From Chrysophaeum taylorii (lineage: Eukaryota; Sar; Pelagophyceae; Pelagomonadales; Pelagomonadaceae): a DNA stretch of 64,000 bases. The stretch spans positions 1 through 64,000 of the forward strand of contig JAQMWT010000386.1 in the NCBI GenBank assembly GCA_029834535.1. Reading direction: 5' to 3'. Below the pieces are notes generated by a model, which ran no database searches, was not told the origin of the DNA, and saw nothing but the letters and a program-made list of their open reading frames with translations. This document shows, one piece after another, positions 19,923-28,671 of this stretch. Position numbers and translations under genes: made by a program. The stretch's first letter is position 1, and each line of letters begins with the position of its first letter.

Positions 19923-20130
19923 CCTTACTACTAATCGACAGATGTTTGTCTGTCTGTTTGTCTTTAAATGTCGACTGCTAAGAGGGGGGTGTGTGTGGGG
20001 AGCATGAAGGATGTGGGTGGGTTTGTGGGGTAGGAGGGATGTGCCTGACGGGCGGAGATAAGTACGCGGGACCTAGTCGGGGTCATCGCCGAGTCGTGGG
20101 GCAGGCGAAGAGAGGACGGGTCCCGCCCGT
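19923..20130 (+). repeat. Helitron-associated start block and R1 repeat, copy 2
   Basis: Starts with CTACTAATCGACAGATG and the TGTCTG run as at 17346, then GTCGACTGCTAAGAGGGG and a GT-rich block ending in GACCTAGTCGGGGTCAT. The arrangement matches 44235-44370 and, inverted, 42680-42850 and 56665-56765. Confidence 0.55.
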
Positions 20131-20515
20131 AGGTCGTACGCATGCTGCCGCCGGACGTATGTGCGACGAAGGGTGACGTCCTGCTGGGATCGGGCGGCCT
20201 GGGTGGGGTTCCCCGAGGCGGCGACATGGGTGAGGGCGGGTGAGGGCACAGCGGGCCCGGCCTAATGCGTTGGCGATCCCCCACTCACGGTAGATGCGGC
20301 GAGTTTGGGCCGCCTTTGCCTCTGTGAAGTTGGCGCAGCCGCTTGCCACCCAGGTTCGCGCAGCGATGCGCTCTGCGCATGTTTGGGCGAGAGCGTGGCA
20401 CGCCGCGCTGGCCTCACCGAAGGCACCAAAGACGAGGCCGGCGACGGTGCCGTAGCTACGTAGCCGCTGTTCGACAGGGCCCAAGAAGCCAGGCGGTGGT
20501 GCTGTACCCGGCTGT
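20083..20515 (-). pseudogene. Unrecognised frame with VFGAFGEAS motif, copy 1
   Basis: The minus strand encodes GPVEQRLRSYGTVAGLVFGAFGEAS, quoted here as GTVAGLVFGAFGEAS, then CAERIAARTWVASG and a basic, Pro-rich tail. The same peptide appears on the plus strand at 43400-43600, and its tail again at 44350-44540 (minus). I recall similar VFGAFGEAS peptides near reverse transcriptase C-termini in microalgal genomes, but cannot confirm it. It lies between Helitron repeat blocks at each site, so it was carried with them. Confidence 0.4.
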
Positions 20516-20529
20516 TTGTCCCCCGATTT

Positions 20530-21110
20530 AGAGTAAGGATCAGGTAGGCGCGCGAGCCAGACAGTGATCCTCCAAGCCGCCTACGGCGACCTCGCAGACT
20601 GTTTCCACGACCCGCGGCGGCTCTTTCAGTGCGCCATTCTCACGCCCCGTCGAAACGATGTTTTCGATGCTGACAACGCGCGCATGACCGCGGCATTTTT
20701 TTCCGGAGACGAGGCGTCGGAGTTCTTTTCGGCCGACTAGGTTGGGTCGGAAGACGACGCCTCGCTCTCAAGAGTCGAGTTTTGAACTCCCCGACAACCA
20801 ACGGCATGTTGACTTTGATTGCGAGCTTAAAGTCTTCGCAACCTCGACCCGTCGCACGGCCACTGCAACGGTACCAGATACATGATCGATCGTGTCGTTG
20901 TCACCGAGGCTCCTCCAACCTGTATCCCTTAAGGCCCGCCGACGCCCCAAACGACCAACAAGAGCCAGGGCCAGACGCCCCGCGAGGTCGGCGTCCTCTT
21001 GGCGAAGCCCGTCTTCTGCCACGTCCAGCTCTACGTGGCTCTCTGTCGATCGGCAACCCCAAGGATATCCTCTTCTGGGTCGACGACTCCACCCTACCCC
21101 ACATGTGCTG
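20530..21110 (+). pseudogene. Helitron PIF1-like helicase fragment H2
   Basis: Nearly the same as H1: YGDLADCFHDPRRLF, RNDVFDADNARMTA, then NKSQGQTPREVGVLL near 20955-21000 and VFCHVQLYVALCRS near 21010-21050. VALSR near the end is the conserved C-terminal box in live PIF1 helicases. Several frame changes. Same orientation as H1, about 3 kb apart, which with the shared start blocks points to a direct duplication. Confidence 0.75.
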
Positions 21111-21149
21111 CGCAATACCGATATGCCCCCTCCCGGCGTCTACACGCGC

Positions 21150-21726
21150 ACTATAGGTTAACTTACTGGGACCAGGTGAACTTACTGGAACCAGGTGAAC
21201 TTACTGGGGTTAGAGATTGGGACTAGGTGAACTTAGTGACCAGGTGAACTTACTGATTGGGACTAGGTGAACTTAGTGACCAGGTGAACTTACTGAGACC
21301 AAGTGTGAACTTACTGGGGCTTTTAGAGTAAACTCAAAGCTTAGCGGCGTGTGCGGATCAAAGCAGCTTAGATTGGCGGGGGTGAGAGCGACGAACTCAA
21401 AGGAGAGTGGGGTGAGTGGGTGTGGGTTTACGCCGAACTTGCTGGGGGTCGAGATTGGGTTTACGCCGAATTTACTGGGGTTAGAGATTGGGACTAGGTG
21501 AACTTAACGGGAACAGGTGAACTTGCTGGGGTTAGAGATTGGGACTAGGTGAACTTACTGGCCTGCACTTTTGTCTGTCTTCAAATGTCGACTGCTAAGA
21601 GGGGGGTGTGTGTGGGGAGCATGAAGGATGTGGGTGGGTTTGTGGGGTATGAGGGATGTGCCTGACGGGCGGAGATAAGTGCGCGGGACCTAGTCGGGGT
21701 CATCCCCGAGGCACTTGTGTCTGTCT
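21150..21726 (+). repeat. R2 tandem-like array and R1 repeat
   Basis: About ten units built on GACCAGGTGAACTTACTGG and GGTTAGAGATTGGGACTAGG, irregularly spaced, then R1 at 21587-21710. The same units appear inverted at 40735-40775. They separate the Helitron remains from the first gypsy LTR. Confidence 0.6.
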
Positions 21727-22000
21727 TGTGGCGGCAACTCCCGCCTCCTAAGGCTTACCCCTCTTCTAGGGCTCCCCTTATCAGGGGCCCCCTATCGCGT
21801 AATGATGAGATCAGTTTTCTTTATGACATCATCTTCCTTTTCCGTGACATGTGTCACCCTGATTTCTGTGTTTCGATAATATCTTAATCATAAAGCAACA
21901 GCCGATCCTCGAGTTGTGACATGTGTCACCCTGATTTCTGTGTTTCGATAATATTTTAATCATAAAGCAACAGCCGGTCCTCAAGTTGTGAGGACCAGGC
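21727..22000 (+). repeat. Gypsy-1 5' LTR with a 72-bp tandem duplication
   Basis: Begins TGTGGCGGCAACTCC, as the Gypsy-2 3' LTR does. The 72-bp unit starting GTGACATGTGTCACCCTG is present twice (21844-21915 and 21916-21987) with a few differences. The 3' edge of the LTR is not defined. Duplicated blocks in LTRs often carry promoter elements; function here is unknown. Confidence 0.65.
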
Positions 22001-22159
22001 ACGGAAGTTGTTTGTGGTTGTGTGGCGGGAGAACGGCCATCCTCGTCCAGTGGCTCCTTCAAGGGCACGGACGCGAGAGGCGAGCCAGGATTCGAAGGCA
22101 CGTCAGGTAGCCCCGAAATTCTCCTTACGCCACATGTGGTGGAGGAATACGAGATTCGA

Positions 22160-24600
22160 GCGACTATGTCGGTCGCAGCGAACTAGTGCATCTTGCATTC
22201 TCTACACGGCCCGGACAAGCCGTGCGCGCCCTGATCAAGCGCGCCGACAAGGAATTCCAGAAGGACCACTGCCGTGGGAAAGTCTCCCGGCCGGATACGT
22301 TAGTCGTCGGAAGTGACGACGCGCGATTCGGTGCTAGCCGACGCACAACCGCGATGAACTGCCGAGGGCGCCGCCGGCGAGACAACCGGCAGCCCATCCA
22401 GAACGTGCGCGAGATGATGAACCACCGAACGTTGCAAAGATGATTTACAAAGCCCATTTACGCGAGATACGCCGAGAAAACAAGCGCGCACAAGAAATCC
22501 TCATCCAGCTGATAGAAGAAGAGATACGGCGTGAATGGCTACACCAGAAGAAGATAAACATAATGCAAGAGCAAATGCGGCACGAACACGCTCGATTAGA
22601 TAAATACACGAGCAAGTACGATGGTTGACCCGCGAGAGGGATGAATTGCGTACGCCGAGTCGCTCGAGGCGAGCGAGCAGTCTTGAGGGAGAATTCCGAC
22701 CCTTGGAGGTACCGCCGCCCACGCAAACGCGAGCGAAAGTTAGGAAGCCGCGCGACGACGACGAAGAGTCGTCCGAGATGACCGAAACGTCGTTAAACTA
22801 CAAGCAAGAGCAATCCAAGTCGAAGGAGCTCACCCAAACCAAAATCCCCACAGGATCGGAGAATCTTACCGAAACGTCGTTAAACTACGAGCCGAAGCCG
22901 ACAACCGCTTTTGACCCGGTGTCGCCGTTGGTGGCACGATATGATTTGTCGTCAGCCGACACAACCCTCGGTTTTGACGACGCGCCGGAGTTATGTGTGA
23001 ATCCGATTTACGAGCCCCGTGCAGCCAATGACGCCCAAAGGAATGGACCCGCCGCTGCTACGCTCGATGCGATGAGTCTACCTCCGGACATTCAAGTGGA
23101 TGGCACTTCGTCTCCACGATCGATCAACGATGCGTCGCAGAGAATTACCTCGAATGATAAGCGCGCACCTGTGTACACACCCATCGAACGTCACGTGCCC
23201 TTTGGTGGCAATTTTTTGACAGATATAACGTCGGGGACGACGCCGTCCTCTTTTACAGCCCCCCCCCGACGAACCGATTGCAGACGTCTTTGCAGATGTT
23301 TTGTTCCCTTTGACGATGGCAGACATTTCGTGTGCCGACATTTTTAGTGACGAGGCGACAGCCGATATTCTAAGCGATGGAGTGATGATAGGCCGAGTGA
23401 AACGGCCGAGAAAATGAATACGAAAGCGGAAGAGGTGAAGAATCTTATAACGCATGAACTGCCTTTGGAGCTCTGTGAAAGCCCTGGCGTATTACTCACG
23501 AACGAAGAGTTCAAAGAATTTCAGCCTGCATATGATGAATGCTATGTTATAATGAAAGATCCCGAACATACTATGAGGGCTGAGTATAGCTGCCGCCCGG
23601 AATCGAATTTGGATGGGACGATCAGCATGGACAAGAAGAAGATGAGCGTACCGACGATATGGATACGAGCTCACTGTTTCCTGAGGAAGAAACCGCCAGA
23701 GCGGAAAGAAGTGCAATTCCGACCCCGAGGCATGGGTTTATTCGCCAACAAAGAGTTAATTTGCGTTTGGTCGGAGTTTTGTCAAGAAGACGACGCATGT
23801 GTCGATGTTCCAATAGACGAGAAGATTGAGACAGTTCGGATAGGCTTGGGAGCACCAGTCGCCTACAGGGACGATCCAGAGGTACTAGGACCTGCCGAAC
23901 TGACGCCAGAGAGAGACAAAGATAACAAGAGCCCCAGTCGAAGTTCGCACCGGCACAGACGACGCCGATCGCGCGACGACGAATACGACGGAGGCCGACA
24001 CCAATATAAATTGGGTTTTTTGAGCGCAACGCTCGCGTTTACGACCCCTTGCGGTCAACAGTTACCATTAGGAGTGATGGTGTACCCGAACACGGCCACC
24101 AGCACCGACGACGCAGCCGACGCCCTTCCCGCGGCCGCATTCGAAGATCTTGCTCGCCCGCCGATGGACGAGCTACCCAACGACGTGCTGACCGATCGTC
24201 GGTCTTTGGCACAGATTTATGAGCAGATGTCGAGCGATGAACTCGAAGATTCGAGCGATGAACTCGAAGCTCCACGGTATGGGAAGGCGATTCAGATTCG
24301 GAAGATGAAGAAGCTTCACCTTGTGAACCAGTGTCCGCGATAACGTTATTTGACGAGTCGTCCACGGACGACCCACCGTTTATTTTTGACGAGGAAGCCC
24401 TCGACGCCATCGGCTTATCCTTGGAACCTCCAGGGACGACGTTTGGCGACCGAACTGGCCGTGAGTCAGACATGGATTTCTGCAGTGATGGCTCGTGCGC
24501 TCATTGGACTGACGAGACGATGACCATCGCGAGTGATGCAGACGACGATCTTACGATAGAGTTGACGTCGGGGACGACGCCATGTTTTCCTGCGGACCCC
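22160..24600 (+). pseudogene. Gypsy-1 gag and linker region (fossil)
   Basis: A coiled-coil stretch rich in Glu/Arg/Gln (22440-22625), a Ser/Thr/Pro-rich acidic part with ETSLNY repeated (22785-22890), a folded region with several Trp and Cys (23480-23870), then an Arg/Ser-rich part ending in RDDEYDGGRHQY near 24000, which matches RDDEYDGGRYQ in Gypsy-2 near 27790. The repeated linker TSGTT followed by a C-run occurs twice. No zinc knuckle is visible. Fossil. Confidence 0.55.
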
Positions 24601-24616
24601 CCCCGAAACGGTTTCG

Positions 24617-26430
24617 ATGGATCGAGCCACGGACACGCCGCCGGAAGAAAAGGAGAAGATTAGCAGCGTCCTCGAGTGGGACGAAGGCGAGCCGACGTGG
24701 AACCTGCAGGATTGGTGGACGAGAACTCGGAACTTCTTGCTAAAGAAGCCACCAGAAGAACCGCTCAGCTACGTACTCGAAGCTGCAGCCGACACGGAAC
24801 CGATCGCCGATGATGGTGATGATCAACCGAGGGCGAATGAATTTACAGATGCATTCTGGAAAGACGAAATGAATGATTTATGGGAGGGGTCCTTTGCTTC
24901 CAAGAACTACGAAGACCAGGATCCCCTAACAGCGCTGATTCCCTCCGAGATTGTCTTGGAGGAAGAGCGGAAGCCGCCAGATAAAGAGGCTACCGCGAGC
25001 GTTATGTCGATGACGCCAACAACAGATGATACGAAAGCTCAAGCCGCGGTATCGATGCCCAACCCCGGAGATGAGCGAGTCAGAGCCCGATGTGCTCACA
25101 CTTCGTTGACACCGCGAGACGGCAAGACGATCGAAGATGATTTGGTTACCCTCAGTTGTTTAGATACGGGCACTCTTACGTTTATAGGCTGTCACATCTA
25201 CAGGAATCGTGACGGACCGAAATTCTCGACGACCATCGGTGTCGGTGGAATGGCAGATGTTTCTTATATTTGCCGAGAAATGGTCAGAAAGTTGGCCAAA
25301 GATCAGTTGATTTTCGATGAAGGCGAACTTGCGATTAAGCGCAAGCTGTACGGATCAGGGTTGAATACGACGACGATCTTTCGTTGGATCGCGATTCGGG
25401 TCGCCCTCGCCGACAACATCGCCGCCCCCATTGTCGCTATTGTAGCCGATACGAACTATCTGTTCCTGTTGGGAGGGCGCGATATACGAGTTTTAGGAGC
25501 CGTCGTGGACTATCCCCACGATCGGATCTGTTTTTATCGAACCCAAGTCGTCTACGGGCGCAAGAAGATTAAGTTCAAGGATGAACGAATCGATGCACCA
25601 ATCGTGACCTTTCGATCTATTTACGATCGAGATCCGATAACCGTACCGATTTACAATCATCAACACGATGCCTTCGGAAGAGTCTCGACCTGGTCAAGGC
25701 TCGAGTTTACGCTCGTTTGAGCACGATTAAGGATCTCCGAAGCCCGCCGCCGGAACGTATGGTAGCCTTGGCTACGCGGGGACATGCTACGACCAAATTC
25801 TCCCCAGCTCCGGGAGAAGACGCGCGAGGAGTAGTGGCTTACGCTGCGCGCACGCTTCAAATCGAGCCCGGTCGAACTTACAATCTACCGGTTATTTTGT
25901 CGAAACCTATGGAAATGGGACAGGTTTTCGTCGCTACGCTTGCTGAGAACGAGCAGCTGGGAGTTGTCGAAGGAATGTGTTCTTCTTGCGAAGAGCACGA
26001 CCGGTCCGCTGCTCGGGTTGCGGTTACTGCCGCGGAAGAAGCGCCGACGGTCGTCACTCAAGGCGAAGTCCTTGCGATTGGCGATATCGTTAGGTACGAA
26101 GATGAGTTGAACGTCTCTACGATCAACGAACTTACGAAAGAATGTGAAGAAGGATACGACAAGGGGTGCCTTTCTGTCACCGTTTCCGTCGCTAGTCATT
26201 TGACGCATTGCGACGCATCTCCCCCGCCGATGTTGTTGAGCACGGCGCAGAAGGACGCCACGACCGCAATGGCGGACAAGTCCACCCTCCAACGACCCGA
26301 AGGCAGCGACGATTTCGCTCGAAGGTCGGAAGAAGATGAAAAGAAATGCCGCGAGATTACCGAAGCGGAGATCCGCCGCCGATACGAAAAGGTTCAATGG
26401 CTTCCGATCACTTATCGCAAGGTGGTGAAT
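24617..26430 (+). pseudogene. Gypsy-1 protease-like and beta-rich domains (fossil)
   Basis: After an acidic linker, the protease-like domain near 25140-25600 has GVGGMADVSYICREMV and NYLFLLGGRDIRVLGAVVDY, the counterpart of the Gypsy-2 domain. From 25720 a beta-rich domain follows with VEGMCSS, TVVTQGEVLAIGDI and SVASHLTH, ending in WLPITYRKVV. In Gypsy-2 the methyltransferase begins immediately after this last phrase; here the similarity ends. Fossil. Confidence 0.75.
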
Positions 26431-26639
26431 ACGAGGAGCTCTGCGATGACTACCGCACGGTCCGTCGTTTTACTTGAAATTGGATGCTGACGATGAAGAG
26501 CATGGAGCCTCGGTTCGTCGCATCCGTCGTCTTAATAAGACGTATTGCGATAAAATTCTGGATTGCTTTAGCTCGGTTGGGCAGAACGCGGACAGGTCGA
26601 TTGTTCGTGGACCAACACGTCCGCGGCCCGCGACGCTTT

Positions 26640-26815
26640 TGCACGACCTCGCACAAGACCGCGCGCAGTGACGGTCCACCATCAACAAGTCCGTCCTCGT
26701 CCCTCGCCTCTGCCCCAACTGTGTGATTTTCCTCTGTGATTCCGTACCGGCTCCTGCCGGTCCGGCCTGGCTCCCATGCTCGGGAGGGGTCTGAAGTTAG
26801 TTAGTTTGTTACTTT
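26640..26815 (+). repeat. LINE 3' end, copy C
   Basis: Encodes HDLAQDRAQ, as the end of the LINE reverse transcriptase at 1350-1378, then the shared 3' UTR and a TTAG-type tail to about 26815. It separates Gypsy-1 from Gypsy-2. The preceding 26431-26639 has no clear assignment and could be more of this LINE. Confidence 0.75.
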
Positions 26816-26879
26816 AGATCGACTTGCCGACCTCCGAGCACGCAGCAGGAGCTGCTCGACAAGCTGCGGAAGGTCACCC

Positions 26880-28500
26880 AGGCTTCAGTTCCGAAGAAGT
26901 CTGGGGAGCGGCATGTGCAGACGTATTGTACCAAATTTCAATGGGAAGCCTTAGCTTTTTGTTCCGTGTCCTGCCGCACGATGGATGATGTCGATATCCT
27001 CGACCAGCTTATCAGTGGGTTGACATCCAAGGAGTTGAGGACCCGTGTGCGGACTATGAGCAGCGGACATCCTGATTGTTACTTGACTTTTAAGTCGATG
27101 GTGGCGCTTATCACGCGGCTCGAGAACGACTTGCGAAAGTTGATGGAGGAGGAGAAGGACCAAGGCCCTCCTAATCCGAAATCGAATAAACCGCCGCGAG
27201 GGCGGGGAGGTCGAGCTATGGCCTCCGATCAACAAGCCAAGCAAGATGCGGATAAACCGTCTGGGAATACGGATCCGCGGATTTTACGAGATCCTTCTTG
27301 GTGGTGCAAGAAGACCAGTGCAAGGACTGTGGATTCTTCTGGACCATCCATGATGAAGATGAACACGGAAATCGCGTGGTTTGCAACCGCGATCCGGGCC
27401 GTTATTACTGTGCGATGTGGAAGCGCATTCGAAAGCAGAAGAAGCAACCCATATCGCGCTCCGACTGGGAGAAGCGTGATGATGCATCTCATGCGAACGC
27501 CACGCGCGGATCGGAACCTTCTAATGAAACTCAAATGGCCCTCACCGAGCTTGGAACCACAATGGCGACCATGGTGAGCGAGGTCAGAGGCATCAAGGAT
27601 AGCAAATCGTCTTCTACACGACAGCGAGACGGACGATCACCTTCTAGACGATCGTCGCGCCGACATCGAAGCAAGAGCCCTGATCGAAAGGCCAATACTC
27701 CTCAAACCAGCCCGAGTCCCCGCCGTCGCCGCCATAGCCGGAGCTCTAGTCGCAATTCGCGCCGGCGCAGACGTCATCGACAGCGCGATGACGAATATGA
27801 CGGAGGCCGATATCAGGATAGTTCGGGACATTCGAGCGCAACTTTCGCGTTCCAATCTTTATGCGACGCGCCGCCATCGTCAGGAGTTGTCTTTTACCCG
27901 ACGGCGCGCCCCGCCCGAGTCTCCGATGATGTTGCCGATGCCGCTGTGACGAGCAGCCATCGCTTGCAACAGGAGCAAAATACCACCAACGCTCGGATCG
28001 TTCGGTGGCCTTCTACATCGTATGTGGAAGCAATATCAGATGCCACTTTGGATTCTCCGCACTACTGGGAAGACTCAGACTCGGAGACCGACGAACCCAT
28101 GCCGCAGGTTCCAGTGTCCCCCCATTCGTCAATGTGCATATCTTGCAGGGCAGTTCACGATGATGACGTTAGACCTTTTGAGTTGACGTCGGGGACGACG
28201 TCTTCTTTTCCTACGCCCCCCCCCGAGACCGTTTTAGCCGAGACCGTTTTAGCCGAGACCGTTTTAGCCGAGACCGTTTTAGCCGATACCGTTTTGGTCG
28301 CAGCAGAGCAGACCACAGCGGCGCCGATGGAGGAGAAGTTGACGGGAATGTCCGATTTGATGGACGAGAAACGACGATTGCCAGAAGAGATAAAGGAGGA
28401 GATATATATGTGCCTCCGATTGAGAAGTGTCAGAATTTGTTGTCAGCGAAACTGGGGAATGAGGAAGCAGCCGAAGCGGCGAGCGCCAATATAGATTCAG
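26880..28500 (+). pseudogene. Gypsy-2 gag (fossil)
   Basis: A helical capsid-type part (QTYCTKFQWEALAFCSVS, then DQLISGLTSKELRTRVRTM) comes first. A Cys-rich segment near 27310-27420 follows, with CKDCGFFW and, 20 residues on, a second Cys pair region around a His, possibly a zinc-binding knuckle. Then an Arg/Ser-dipeptide-rich segment (27600-27790) like those in RNA-binding proteins, and an acidic linker with five ETVLA repeats (28225-28299). Fossil. Confidence 0.6.
28225..28299 (+). repeat. Five 15-bp tandem repeats in the Gypsy-2 linker
   Basis: Unit GAGACCGTTTTAGCC, five copies, the last diverged. They encode ETVLA repeated. The array follows directly after a nine-C run. Copy number is likely to vary between elements. 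Confidence 0.9.
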
Positions 28501-28671
28501 CGTCGAGATGTAGAACGCCAGATATAGCAGCGGTGACGATGCAGATGCCGGGCGATGCGAAACCAGAGATACGATGTCATCACACTGCATTGTCGCCGAG
28601 CGATGGGGAAAAGATTGAGCAAGACCTCATCACCATCGGTTGCCTGGACCCTGGTACACTTACGTTTATAG

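Larger units (their letters stand above)
21727..26430 (+). mobile_element. Gypsy-1: Ty3/gypsy LTR-retrotransposon fossil, 5' part
   Basis: Fossil read on the plus strand. The LTR starts at 21727 with TGTGGCGGCAACTCC. Leader, gag and linker coding spans about 22160-25000, the protease-like domain about 25100-25600 and the following beta-rich domain about 25720-26420. These last two match Gypsy-2 (28672-29900) domain by domain. The copy stops exactly where the methyltransferase begins in Gypsy-2; LINE sequence follows. LTR sequence differs clearly from the Gypsy-2 LTR beyond the first 15 bp, so they are different subfamilies, not one element repeated. Broken, with several breaks. Confidence 0.8.

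Noticed and set aside
28225-28299. CRISPR-like repeats
   Set aside because: Fifteen-bp direct repeats without spacers, in frame within gag linker coding; a simple tandem expansion.
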